Of a stretch of 64,000 bases of DNA, positions 25,337 through 33,982 are shown in pieces (the stretch's first letter is position 1; the number at the start of each line of letters is the position of its first letter). Origin of the DNA: Streptomyces sp. SJL17-4. GTDB lineage: Bacteria > Actinomycetota > Actinomycetes > Streptomycetales > Streptomycetaceae. The position numbers were made by a program, and so were the translations under genes. The stretch is taken from assembly GCF_036826855.1 (NCBI RefSeq), contig NZ_CP104578.1, positions 8,118,501 through 8,182,500 of the forward strand, in the 5' to 3' direction. The notes under the pieces were generated by a model. That model was given only the letters and a program-made list of their open reading frames with translations. It made no database searches and was not told the origin of the DNA.

Positions 25337-26176
25337 ATGCGCCTGTCGTCCATGCGCCCGTCGTCCATGAACCTGAGGAGAGGAGCGGCCCGCGGAGCGG
25401 CCGTACGGGCAGGTGCGCGGGCGGGCTTCGTGGCGCGTGGTGTGCTGTACCTCCTCGTCGGAGCCCTGGCCGTACGGATCGGCCTGACGGGCACGAGCGA
25501 ACAGGCCGACCGGGGAGGTGCCCTCGCGGAGGTCGTGTCGACGCCGTTCGGGGCCGTCCTCCTCTGGGCCCTCGGCGTGGGCCTGGCAGGCATGGCGCTG
25601 TGGCGGCTGTCGGAGGCGCTCTTCGGGGCTGCCGGGCCCAAGGGCGACCGGCTCGGCAGACGCGCCCTGTCCGGCGCGCGCTTCGCGTTCTACGCGGTCG
25701 GCTCCTTCCTCGTCCTGTCCTTCGCGGCGGGGGACCGGGGCAGTGGGGCGGGCACGACCGACCGGCAGAGCCATGACCTCTCGGGCCGTCTGCTGTCGCT
25801 GCCCGGCGGCCCGTGGTGGGTGGGCGCGGTGGCCACGGCCATCCTGGGCGCGGGGCTGTGGATCGCCGGTCGGGCCGTGCTGCGGAAGTACCGCAAGCAT
25901 CTGACATGGGAGCGGATGTCCGCGCCGCAGCGCCGCTTCATGGACGTGACCGGCGTACCGGGCGGGGTCGCACGCGGGCTCGTGTTCGCCGCCGTCGGCT
26001 TCTTCGGCCTGAAGGCGTCGACCGAGTCCGATCCGGGCGAGGCCAAGGGCATCGACGACGCGATCCGCTCGTTCGCGCAGACCCCGGCGGGACCGTGGCT
26101 TCTGGTCGCCGTGGCCGTCGGTCTCGTGCTCTTCGGGGTGTTCTCCTTCGGCGAGTCCAAGTGGCGCGATGTCTGA
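25337..26176 (+). CDS. DUF1206-family membrane protein
   Basis: 279 residues. Three related pairs of membrane segments: A-R-A-G-F-V-A-R-G-V-L-Y-L-L-V-G near residue 30, A-R-F-A-F-Y-A-V-G-S-F-L-V-L near 115, and G-V-A-R-G-L-V-F-A-A-V-G-F-F near 215. This triplicated layout with a conserved R-G/Y-x-x-x-G is DUF1206, of unknown function, widespread in actinobacteria and cyanobacteria. The N-terminus carries a short in-phase repeat (M-R-L-S-S-M-R-P-S-S-M). ATG 25337 is the first of three possible starts. Confidence 0.85.
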   Translation: MRLSSMRPSSMNLRRGAARGAAVRAGARAGFVARGVLYLLVGALAVRIGLTGTSEQADRGGALAEVVSTPFGAVLLWALGVGLAGMALWRLSEALFGAAGPKGDRLGRRALSGARFAFYAVGSFLVLSFAAGDRGSGAGTTDRQSHDLSGRLLSLPGGPWWVGAVATAILGAGLWIAGRAVLRKYRKHLTWERMSAPQRRFMDVTGVPGGVARGLVFAAVGFFGLKASTESDPGEAKGIDDAIRSFAQTPAGPWLLVAVAVGLVLFGVFSFGESKWRDV

Positions 26177-26260
26177 TCGGGCGGCCCCCGTACGCGACGC
26201 CTGACCGAGCCCTCACACGGTGTCCGACGACCGTCGCCGCAGAGCGACGGGCCGCGCCGC

Positions 26261-26285
26261 GGTTGCCCGCCGACGCCCGGGGTAG
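26261..26285 (+). promoter_or_regulatory. SigB-like stress promoter (flavin reductase gene)
   Basis: GGTT (26261-26264), 15-bp spacer, GGGTAG (26280-26285), followed by CCGC. Fourth copy of the GNNT-N15-GGGTAG pattern in this part of the window; 82 bp before the GTG at 26368. Confidence 0.55.
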
Positions 26286-26367
26286 CCGCTGACCGAACCA
26301 CCGGATCACCGGATCACCGAATCACAGACCACCGGACCACCGACCACGCGGAACCGCAGGAGGCGCA

Positions 26368-26856
26368 GTGACGGACCTGGACCCCTTCACCGACGGTCTC
26401 GACGGCCCGATGTACGTGGTCACGGCCGCGGCCGACGGCGAGCCGGCGGGCTGCCTCGTGGGATTCGCCTCGCAGTGCTCCATCGACCCGCCCCGGTTCG
26501 CCGTGTGGCTGTCGGTCGCCAACCGCACCTACCGCGTCGCGCGCGAGGCCGAGTACCTCACCGTGCACCTGCTCCACCGGGACGAGCGGGCGCTCGCGGA
26601 ACTCTTCGGCGAGGAAACGGGCGACCGGGTCGACAAGTTCGCGAAGGTCGGCTGGCGGCCGGGAGAAGCGGGCAGCCCCGTCCTGGAGCAGCTGTCCACC
26701 TGGTTCACCGGCCGGATCGAGGGGCGCGTCGACGGCGGCGACCACATGGGCTTCGTCCTGGCGCCCGTGGCCGTGTCCCCACCGGTCGAGGGCCCACCCT
26801 CCGCGCTGCTCCGGTACCGGGAGCTGCGGGACCTCGAACCGGGCCACCCGGCCTGA
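26368..26856 (+). CDS. Flavin reductase-like FMN-binding protein
   Basis: 162 residues. The split beta-barrel of the flavin reductase family: M-Y-V-V-T-A-A-A-D-G-E-P-A-G-C-L-V-G-F-A-S-Q-C-S and P-P-R-F-A-V-W-L-S-V-A-N-R-T-Y-R, then G-D-R-V-D-K-F, which normally holds the FMN phosphate. Enzymes of this group reduce FMN with NAD(P)H, or bind FMN/haem. CAGGAGG lies 7 bp before the GTG start. Its SigB-like promoter suggests induction under stress. Confidence 0.85.
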   Translation: MTDLDPFTDGLDGPMYVVTAAADGEPAGCLVGFASQCSIDPPRFAVWLSVANRTYRVAREAEYLTVHLLHRDERALAELFGEETGDRVDKFAKVGWRPGEAGSPVLEQLSTWFTGRIEGRVDGGDHMGFVLAPVAVSPPVEGPPSALLRYRELRDLEPGHPA

Positions 26857-26953
26857 GAAGACCATGACCCGGTGAGCCGACGCGGGAAGCGGCGTGGGTG
26901 GGGAGACCGCGACCGGCGTAGGCTCGGAGCAGACCTCGAAAAGGATGGTCCGT

Positions 26954-27793
26954 ATGTGCCGCTGGCTTGCGTATTCGGGCTCGCCCCTGCTGCTCGACGC
27001 CGTGCTGTACCGCCCCGAGCACTCACTGATCAACCAGAGCCTCCACGCACGGATGGGCGTCGAGTCGACCAACGGCGACGGTTTCGGAGTCGGCTGGTAC
27101 AGCCCTGACGGCGGCGGAACACCGGCGGTGTTCCGCGATGTCGGACCGGCCTGGAGCGATCGCAACCTGCGTGAGCTCGCCTCGCACGTCCGCTCCTCCC
27201 TGTTCTTCGCGCACGTCCGCGCCTCCACCGGCTCCGCGATCCAGCAGACGAACTGCCATCCCTTCCGCCACGGTCGCTGGCTGTGGATGCACAACGGGGC
27301 CATCGCGGACTTTCCCCGGCTGCAGCGCGACCTGTGCATGGCCGTCGACCCGGTGCTCTTTCCCGCCATGGAAGGGTCGACGGACTCCGAGGTGATGTTC
27401 TACCTCGCCGTCACCTTCGGCCTCGACCAGGACGTCCCCGGCGCGGTCGCCCGCATGGCGGGCTTGATCGAGCGCCTCGGCAAGGAGCACGGCGTGTCGG
27501 AACCCCTGCAGATGACGGTGGCCGTGAGTGACGGAGAGCGCGTATGGGCCTTCCGCTACTCCAGTCAGGGAAGAGCCCGGTCGCTCTTCTACAGCAGCAG
27601 GGCCGAGACGGTGCGGCGCCTTCACCCTGAGCTGCACTACCTGAAGGAGATATCCGATGACACTCGGATAGTGGTCTCCGAGCCCTTGGGCGACCTGCCC
27701 GGTGTATGGAACGAACTGCCCGAGGGCAGCTATGCGGTCATCCCCTCGGGCTCGGCCGCGGACTACCTTCCGTTCGCCCCGACGTTTCGGTGA
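26954..27793 (+). CDS. Class II glutamine amidotransferase-like protein
   Basis: 279 residues. Starts M-C-R-W-L-A-Y, so Cys2 becomes the N-terminal nucleophile after methionine removal, as in Ntn hydrolases. Other glutaminase-site elements follow: S-T-N-G-D-G-F-G-V-G-W-Y, F-F-A-H-V-R-A-S-T-G, H-P-F-R-H-G-R-W-L-W-M-H-N-G, and G-S-T-D-S-E. This is the YafJ/EgtC-type single-domain class. No synthase domain is attached, so either it releases ammonia to a partner or it cleaves a gamma-glutamyl compound. ATG 26954 is needed to place Cys2; the ATG at 26945 would not. Confidence 0.88.
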   Translation: MCRWLAYSGSPLLLDAVLYRPEHSLINQSLHARMGVESTNGDGFGVGWYSPDGGGTPAVFRDVGPAWSDRNLRELASHVRSSLFFAHVRASTGSAIQQTNCHPFRHGRWLWMHNGAIADFPRLQRDLCMAVDPVLFPAMEGSTDSEVMFYLAVTFGLDQDVPGAVARMAGLIERLGKEHGVSEPLQMTVAVSDGERVWAFRYSSQGRARSLFYSSRAETVRRLHPELHYLKEISDDTRIVVSEPLGDLPGVWNELPEGSYAVIPSGSAADYLPFAPTFR

Positions 27794-27852
27794 CGCGGGT
27801 CCGGTGACGACGGTCCGGTGTGGGGCCCTTCCTGCCGCGGCCGAGCGGCCGT

Positions 27853-29037
27853 TCACTTGTCCTTGAGGAGGGCGCAGGCGAAATCCTCCTGGACGGTGCG
27901 CAGTCGGGCGAGCAGGGCGGGCTTGTTGCGGGGGCTGGTCTGGGTGTTGATGGAGAACGTCAGGGAGCGGGTGCCGTCCGGGGTGGCGGCCATGAGCTGG
28001 GTGTAGCCGGCGGTGTTCCCGGTGTGGCCGTAGAGCACGCCGCAGCGGGTGGTGTACTGGAAGATCGCCAGCCCCGCCGCGTTCGTACCGGGCCCCGGAG
28101 GCTCGGAGGAGTCGCCGGGGCGGAACGCGAGTTGCGCCTCGCGGGTCCGCTCCGAGAGCAGCGCGGGGCCGGCGTAGGCGCGGATGAAGGCGCCCAGCTC
28201 CCTGGGGGTGGAGACGATGCCGCCCGAGGCCCAGGCTCCGGAGGCGCCGAAGGTCTCGCTCACGTCCTCGGGTGCGGCCGGCGGAGCGACCGCGTAGCCG
28301 TGCACGAAGGGCCGCGGGAGCCGGTGCCCCAGCCGGAGGCTGGTGCGGCGCAGGCCCAGGGGCCGGTACACGAGCTCGTCGAGGAGGTCCTCGTACGAGC
28401 GGCCGGTCGCGGCCTCCGCCATGAGCGCCACCGCGATGTTGTCGGAGTTGGAGTACTCGTACAGAGAGCCGGGACTGAAGAGCAGCGGCTCGTCGGCGAC
28501 GAAGCCGAGGAGCCGACGCGGGTCGAAGACGTGGCGGGGGTCGGCGGTGAGGATGGCCACGAACTCGGGGTCGGAGGAGTAGTCGGGCAGGCCGCTGGTG
28601 TGCGCCAGGAGCTGGCGCAGCGTCACCGCACCCCAGGCCGCGGGCTGTCCGGGAAGCCGGTCGGCGATGGTGTCGTCGAGGGAGAGCCGGCCCTGGTCGA
28701 CGAGCCGGAGGGCGACGGCGCCGCTGAACGCCTTGGCGGCGCTGGCGATCCGCATGTGGTCGTCGGGGCGCGGCGGCCGGCCGGTGGCGATGTCGCCGAC
28801 GCCGGCGGTGTACACCTGCGTACGGTCGCCCTTCGTGAGCAGGGCGATCACCCCGGGCGGGCCGTCCTCCTGGGCCACGAGCCGGTCGAGCTGCCGCTGC
28901 AGACGCGGGTCCTGCCGCGGCGGGTGGCCGTCGGCGGCCTGCGCGGGCTGGAGCAGCGCCGCACCGAGCACGGCGGCGACGAGGGCGGTGGCGGACAGTA
29001 CGGTGCGCGGGTCGCGGCCACGGGTGGGGGTGGGCAC
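27853..29037 (-). CDS. Secreted serine hydrolase (beta-lactamase/D-Ala-D-Ala carboxypeptidase fold)
   Basis: 394 residues. GTG 29037 (with CAGGGAG upstream) gives a signal peptide ending Q-P-A-Q-A-A-D. The class C-type motifs are all present: S-A-A-K (SxxK), Y-S-N (YxN) and H-T-G in G-H-T-G-N-T-A-G-Y. Also L-L-A-H-T-S-G-L-P-D-Y, the common lid region. It likely acts on D-Ala-D-Ala peptides or esters outside the cell. It converges with the amidotransferase gene. Confidence 0.9.
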   Translation of the reverse strand: MPTPTRGRDPRTVLSATALVAAVLGAALLQPAQAADGHPPRQDPRLQRQLDRLVAQEDGPPGVIALLTKGDRTQVYTAGVGDIATGRPPRPDDHMRIASAAKAFSGAVALRLVDQGRLSLDDTIADRLPGQPAAWGAVTLRQLLAHTSGLPDYSSDPEFVAILTADPRHVFDPRRLLGFVADEPLLFSPGSLYEYSNSDNIAVALMAEAATGRSYEDLLDELVYRPLGLRRTSLRLGHRLPRPFVHGYAVAPPAAPEDVSETFGASGAWASGGIVSTPRELGAFIRAYAGPALLSERTREAQLAFRPGDSSEPPGPGTNAAGLAIFQYTTRCGVLYGHTGNTAGYTQLMAATPDGTRSLTFSINTQTSPRNKPALLARLRTVQEDFACALLKDK

Positions 29038-29438
29038 GTGCGGATCTCCCTGGGTGCGGTGAGCGGCGGGCCGGCGCCTCCGGCCCTGGGCCCGGGCCGG
29101 GAGACCCGGTCGGGGTAGCTGCCTGCCTAGCAGAACGGGAGCCGTACGAGCCCGCGGCACGCCCCGGCCAGGGCCGGTCGGCGGACGTACCGCACCGGTA
29201 CGCGCCGCACCGTGACGTGCGTCCCCCGGCCGGCCGTGGGCGCCGGCTCATGACTGAAAGTCCAAGCGCCGTGGTGATTCGTCCCTATGAGTCATGACGC
29301 GGGGGCGAGGAGTCTGAGTGCCGCCACGCACGTCCACGCCGGCGGGCCGCGCCGACCCGCCGGTTCGTGGGCCGTCCGCGAGGCCGCCGGACCGTCAAGG
29401 AGCCCGCTCCCTCTCGGCTCCTCCGATCAGGGAGAACC
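29038..29438. other. Divergent region between the serine hydrolase and the large secreted protein
   Basis: About 400 bp. TCATGACT at 29248-29255 and AGTCATGA at 29290-29297 form an 8-bp inverted repeat 34 bp apart. Nothing else recognisable. Confidence 0.35.
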
Positions 29439-32003
29439 ATGCCCACTCCGCACAGCAGACTGGCCGGGGCGCTCGTCGCCGCCGCGCTGGTCGTCACCGG
29501 CGGCGGCACGCTGGCCACGCCCTCTGCGTCCGCCACACCCCTTGCGCCCGCGACAATCCCTGCGCTCGCGACAACCCCTGCGTCCGCGACATCCCCTGCG
29601 TCCGCCGCCTCCGCGGCACCGAGCGCCGTCGGCTACACCGTCACCGTCGGTGCCAAGGGCTCGTGGACCCACCCCGACGACACCCCCGCCGGGACGTACA
29701 TCGACAAGGACGGCACCTTCTACTTCCAGCAGGCGCACGCGCTGTACGGCGCGAACGATCCCCGCAAGTGGACCTTCTACACGGGGACGAACTTCGACAC
29801 CGCCACCCGGTCCGGTGCGATCAGCGACGCGGTGAACCCGTCCAACCCCAACGACCGTAACAGTGACACCACTTGGCGCTGCAACAACAGCCCGACGGGC
29901 CTGGAGTCCACCCAGGCGCCCTCCACCGGTTCCTACGCGCACCGCAACTACTGCGACCTCGCCGGTGTCTGGGTCGACCCGGACACCGGTGACTGGTACG
30001 GACTCGTGCACAACGAGTTCACCCCGCAGCCCTTCGGCGACGGCATCCACTACGACGGCATCGACTACGCCGTCTCCAAGGACCAGGGACGTACGTGGAC
30101 CATCAAGGACCACGTCATCACCTCGCACCACAGCACCAGGCGCGGCGACACCGCTGCCTTCCCGCAGCAGACCTACCACTACGGCACCGGTGACCAGCGT
30201 CTGTTCGTCGACACGGCGTCCGGCTACTTCTACGCCTTCTACGGCTCCCGGATCGTGAACAAGGGCGGCGGCTGGGCCGCGTTCTACGGGCACGTCGCCC
30301 GAGCTCCGATCTCGTCGAAGATGGCTCCCGGATCCTGGCGGAAGTGGTACGACGGCGCCTGGTCCCAGCCCGGCGTCGGGGGCCGGGAGAGCACCATGGT
30401 CCCGGTCGGCTCCGGCAGCACGACGGGCTACACGCCGCCGTCGAAGGAGTACGACCCGGCCAACGGCGGCACCGTGAGCCAGCAGGTGGCCGCCGGCCTG
30501 ACGCCCCCGACGTCCCCGTTGTTCGTCATGGACATCACGTACAACGCCCATCTCGGCCTGTACATCGGCCAGCCGCAGGCGGTCGACCAGAGCGGGAACG
30601 CCTCCCAGGAGATCTACGCCACCGACAACCTGGCCACCCAGCGGTGGTTCCGCCTCGGTGACACCGGCAGCTACAAGAACGCGTCCTGGTACCGCTGGTT
30701 CCTCGACAGCGGCAACAAGACCGCTTCCGGGATCGTCGGCAAGAACTTCCGCTCGTACTGCTCCTTCGGCTGTTCCGCCGGCACCAGCAGCGAGTACGTC
30801 AACCTGACGATCGGCACCACCGCGCCGGCGGCCCCCGTCGACACGACCAAGGCGTACCGCATCTCCAGTGCCGGAGGACGCGTCCTGGCCCAGGTATCCG
30901 GCGGCTCGGCCACCACCTCGCTCGCCGCCGCCACCGGTTCCGGTCTCGAATCGTGGATCTTCACCCCGAACGGCGACGGCTCCCACCGCATCGCCAACTC
31001 GGCCACCGGGCAGCTCCTCGGGGTGGCCGCCACCTCCACCGCCACACGAGCCTGGGGCACCAAGCCCACCGTCACCGCCGCCCCGACCGGCGGCCCCACC
31101 GTCGGACAGCAGTGGTTCGTCCTTCGGAGCACCTCGCCCACCGACGGCACCGCCACTGGCACGTACAAGATCGTCAACCGCTACAGCGGACTCGTCATCG
31201 GCCTCTCCGCCGACTCCGGTCGGCTCGCCGAGTCCACGCCCACCCGTACGTGGAGCAACACCACGGGCAACGCGGTCGGCGGCACCCGGACGGCGGGGGA
31301 GCAGATCCTGACACTGACCCCGACCGGCCAGGTCCCCGAGACGGTGACGGTCACCCACCCGGGCAACCGGACGACCACCCTGAACAAGGCCGTCTCCCTC
31401 CAGTTGGAAGCCGTCGACTCCGCGGGCAAGCCCCTGACCTTCACCGCCACCGGCCTGCCCGCCGGTCTGTCCATCAGCACCGGGGGGCTGATCACCGGCA
31501 CCCCCACCACGGCGGGCACCTCCACGGTCACCGTCACCGCGTCCTCCGGCAGCGCCACCGGCACGGCCACGTTCACCTGGGCGGTCACGGCCTCCCTCGA
31601 AGGGGTCCACACCCTCACCGCCGCGGGCAAGGCACTCGACAACCCCGACCACAGCACCACGGCCGGCACCCGGCTCATCACCTGGGCGCCGACCGGCGGC
31701 CTCAACCAGAAGTGGAGCTTCACCCAGCAGACCGACGGCACCTACGAACTCAGGAACAGTGAGTCCGGGCTGTGCGCCGACGTCGAGGGCGGCTCCACCG
31801 GCGCGGGGACGAACATCATCCAGTGGACCTGCACCAAGGGAGCCAACCAGCGCTGGAACATCACCCGTCAGGCCGCCGGCACCTACACCGTCGCTTCCGC
31901 GGCGAGCGGGCTGCTCCTGACCACCGCCTCCCCCGCCGACGGAGCCCTCGTCACCCAGCAGCCCGACACCGGCGCGTCGCTTCAGCGGTGGACCATCGAC
32001 TGA
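29439..32003 (+). CDS. Large secreted carbohydrate-binding protein with He_PIG and ricin-type domains
   Basis: 854 residues. GGGAGAACC precedes ATG 29439. After the signal peptide comes an Ala/Pro/Thr-rich degenerate repeat (A-T-P-x-S/P-A type, residues ~35-60). Residues ~65-460 are a beta-rich region with repeated aromatic strands (W-T-F-Y-T-G-T-N, W-Y-G-L-V-H-N-E-F, Y-F-Y-A-F-Y-G-S-R), resembling a sialidase- or GH43/GH62-like five-bladed propeller; catalytic residues are not certain. Residues ~470-640 look like a ricin-type trefoil, ~650-735 are an Ig-like He_PIG domain (G-L-P-A-G-L-S-I-S-T-G-G-L-I-T-G-T-P), and ~740-854 a second ricin/CBM13 domain (N-Q-K-W-S-F, N-Q-R-W-N-I). Probably polysaccharide-acting or binding. 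Confidence 0.75.
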   Translation: MPTPHSRLAGALVAAALVVTGGGTLATPSASATPLAPATIPALATTPASATSPASAASAAPSAVGYTVTVGAKGSWTHPDDTPAGTYIDKDGTFYFQQAHALYGANDPRKWTFYTGTNFDTATRSGAISDAVNPSNPNDRNSDTTWRCNNSPTGLESTQAPSTGSYAHRNYCDLAGVWVDPDTGDWYGLVHNEFTPQPFGDGIHYDGIDYAVSKDQGRTWTIKDHVITSHHSTRRGDTAAFPQQTYHYGTGDQRLFVDTASGYFYAFYGSRIVNKGGGWAAFYGHVARAPISSKMAPGSWRKWYDGAWSQPGVGGRESTMVPVGSGSTTGYTPPSKEYDPANGGTVSQQVAAGLTPPTSPLFVMDITYNAHLGLYIGQPQAVDQSGNASQEIYATDNLATQRWFRLGDTGSYKNASWYRWFLDSGNKTASGIVGKNFRSYCSFGCSAGTSSEYVNLTIGTTAPAAPVDTTKAYRISSAGGRVLAQVSGGSATTSLAAATGSGLESWIFTPNGDGSHRIANSATGQLLGVAATSTATRAWGTKPTVTAAPTGGPTVGQQWFVLRSTSPTDGTATGTYKIVNRYSGLVIGLSADSGRLAESTPTRTWSNTTGNAVGGTRTAGEQILTLTPTGQVPETVTVTHPGNRTTTLNKAVSLQLEAVDSAGKPLTFTATGLPAGLSISTGGLITGTPTTAGTSTVTVTASSGSATGTATFTWAVTASLEGVHTLTAAGKALDNPDHSTTAGTRLITWAPTGGLNQKWSFTQQTDGTYELRNSESGLCADVEGGSTGAGTNIIQWTCTKGANQRWNITRQAAGTYTVASAASGLLLTTASPADGALVTQQPDTGASLQRWTID
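29535..29608 (+). repeat. Degenerate 18-bp tandem repeat in a signal-peptide linker
   Basis: Copies of an 18-bp unit of the type GCGYYCGCGACAAYCCCT, about four times, encode the Ala/Pro/Thr linker of the secreted protein. Confidence 0.5.
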
Positions 32004-32128
32004 TCCCCGTCCTCACCTGCTCCGCACCTGCCCCTCACCTGCTCCGCGAACGAAGCTCACCGGCGCCCGTTCACCCGTGCGGAGCACTTGAACGATCGTC
32101 CAAGGAGCGACGGCCGGACGATGACCCC

Positions 32129-32563
32129 ATGAGCCAGAACACCGCACCCCGCCCGCCCCGCGCCCCCGCAAGTGCCCCGGGAGCCGCCGGGGGAACCCTG
32201 TTCGCCGGTGTCCTCATGGTGGTCATCGGAATCCTGGACGTCCTCCAGGGCATCGTCGCCATCGCCAAGGACGACGTCTACACCCGCGTCGGCGACTACG
32301 TCTTCGAGTTCAACCTGACCGGCTGGGGCTGGACCCACGTCGTGCTCGGCATCCTCGTCGGCCTCGCCGGCACCGGAATCCTCATGGGCTCCGAATGGGG
32401 GCGGATGGGTGGCATCACGCTGGCCGCCCTGAACACCGTCGCCCAGTTCCTCTTCCTGCCCTATCACCCCTGGTGGGCGCTCTTCTCGATGGCCATCTCG
32501 ATCCTCGTGATCTGGGCGCTGGCCACCGACGACACGTCCTTCCGGAAGAGCGGCGCGGTGTGA
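32129..32563 (+). CDS. DUF7144-family membrane protein
   Basis: 144 residues with four hydrophobic segments: L-F-A-G-V-L-M-V-V-I-G-I-L, W-G-W-T-H-V-V-L-G-I-L-V-G-L-A, I-T-L-A-A-L-N-T-V-A-Q-F-L-F-L-P-Y-H-P, and A-I-S-I-L-V-I-W-A-L-A. The W-G-W-T-H, L-P-Y-H-P-W-W and W-A-L-A elements match DUF7144, common in actinobacteria; function unknown. It ends 30 bp before the convergent membrane-protein gene. Confidence 0.85.
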   Translation: MSQNTAPRPPRAPASAPGAAGGTLFAGVLMVVIGILDVLQGIVAIAKDDVYTRVGDYVFEFNLTGWGWTHVVLGILVGLAGTGILMGSEWGRMGGITLAALNTVAQFLFLPYHPWWALFSMAISILVIWALATDDTSFRKSGAV

Positions 32564-32593
32564 TCCCGGTTCAGGTGCTGTGCCGCCACCGGG

Positions 32594-33574
32594 TCACGTT
32601 CCCTTGCGCAGGGTACGAGTGATCGCCAGGCCGGTGGTGGCGGTCAGCTGCTCCTCGCAGGGAATGCCCAGGGCGGCGGCGAGGTCCCGGCCGTGGAGGT
32701 CGACGGCGGATTCCACGAGTTCGGCGAACTCGTGGACCGCCACCCGGCCCTGACGCCAGGCGCCGGTCCAGGTGACCGCGGCGATCAGGGCGGCCGGCCA
32801 CCACCACAGTGCGGGCAGCACGTAGAGCAGCCCCCAGGCCGCGCGGCGGGCCGAGGCCGTGAGCGCGGACCGGGCGGCCTGTACCTCGGCGTGCGCCGTC
32901 TCGGGCAGGAGGAGCCAGAGCCGGGGCCAGGCCGAGGTGAGGTCGATCCGGTACGCCCGGTGGACCCGGGCGTCGGCGGCGATCAGCCGGTCGCCCATCC
33001 AGGTCGGCCGGGCCGGCCGGGTCAGGGAGATCCGGTTACGGGCTTCGTTGAGGCCGACGGTGTCCAGGGCCCCTGGGTCCGACCGCGTGGTGCCCAGGCC
33101 GTCCGTCGCGGCGCCGCCCGGGGTGGCGGGGTCCTGGGAGGGCGCGTCCCGTCCGTCCGCGGCGGCCTGCAGCGCCCTGGCCGTCACCGCCCGGCGGTGG
33201 GCCGCGTCGGCGGCCTCCCACCGCGTGGTACGGCGCCGGGTCAGGGCGCGGGCGGCGGGCCGTAGCGGCGGCGGCCAGTCCCCTAGCCACAGCCGCTCGA
33301 CACCGGCACCGAGCGCAGCGGCCAGCCTGCTGACGCCCGCGGCGGCGACCAGGAGGAGCACGCCGAAGACGACCACCGTGCCGGGCTCGTGGAGGGCCGG
33401 ATCGTCGGCCAGCGCGTCGATCCGCGCGGTCAGCACGCCGTGGTCGAGGGCGTGCCGGTGACCGAGCACCGAGGCGGCCGAGGCCACGGCGAGGTACAGC
33501 AGACCGGGCAGGACGAGCAACGAGACCCAGGTGTCGGCGAGTTTGCCGCCGAGCGTCGCCAGGAAGGTGGTCAC
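32594..33574 (-). CDS. Membrane protein of unknown function, paired with the CHAT locus
   Basis: 326 residues, from GTG 33574, which overlaps the stop of the upstream gene (GTGA). Hydrophobic segments near ~12-35, ~60-85 and ~248-275 (W-G-L-L-Y-V-L-P-A-L-W-W-W-P-A-A-L-I). Between them lies a large Arg/Ala-rich soluble region. A cytosolic middle and C-terminal tail are likely. I do not recognise the family. The gene is cotranscribed with the Cys/His-containing small protein and divergent from the CHAT-TPR gene, suggesting one functional unit. Confidence 0.65.
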   Translation of the reverse strand: MTTFLATLGGKLADTWVSLLVLPGLLYLAVASAASVLGHRHALDHGVLTARIDALADDPALHEPGTVVVFGVLLLVAAAGVSRLAAALGAGVERLWLGDWPPPLRPAARALTRRRTTRWEAADAAHRRAVTARALQAAADGRDAPSQDPATPGGAATDGLGTTRSDPGALDTVGLNEARNRISLTRPARPTWMGDRLIAADARVHRAYRIDLTSAWPRLWLLLPETAHAEVQAARSALTASARRAAWGLLYVLPALWWWPAALIAAVTWTGAWRQGRVAVHEFAELVESAVDLHGRDLAAALGIPCEEQLTATTGLAITRTLRKGT

Positions 33575-33933
33575 GCCTCCCACCTGACCAGGCGCAACGG
33601 GACGACATAGAGCTCGCACCTGCCGCCGGCTTCGAGGTCCACCCGGTCGCAGCGGCCCTTCGGGCACACATGGGCCTCCTCCACCGGGTGCCCGCCGCCC
33701 AGGTGGGGGAGCACACCACCGTAGGAACGATGGTCGCCGAGCCCCCGGGCCACCCCGCAGCGGCGCAGCAACTCGTCCGCGCGAGAGGTGAGTTCGGGGA
33801 GGTCGCCGTCCGCCCGGAGCTCGGTGAGGAGGGCGTCGAGTTGCGCCGACTCCCCCTGCCGATCCGCGAGCGAGCGGATCGCCGTGAGTTGTGCGCACAA
33901 CCGGCCGAGCCGGTACTTCTCCTCACCCGCCAT
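33571..33933 (-). CDS. Small protein with Cys/His pattern, partner of the CHAT locus
   Basis: 120 residues, cytosolic. N-terminal half is helical (M-A-G-E-E-K-Y-R-L-G-R-L-C-A-Q). The C-terminal half has C-G-V, H-R-S-Y-G-G-V, H-L-G-G-G-H-P-V, H-V-C-P-K-G-R-C, G-R-C-E-L: a string of Cys and His that could bind zinc. Ends one base before the next gene starts. Divergent from the CHAT-TPR gene with only 49 bp between starts, so the two units probably share a control region. Confidence 0.6.
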   Translation of the reverse strand: MAGEEKYRLGRLCAQLTAIRSLADRQGESAQLDALLTELRADGDLPELTSRADELLRRCGVARGLGDHRSYGGVLPHLGGGHPVEEAHVCPKGRCDRVDLEAGGRCELYVVPLRLVRWEA

Positions 33934-33982
33934 ACAACCGCCCCCTCGGTCGACGCCGCCCACGCTCGGTACCGTAACCCGT

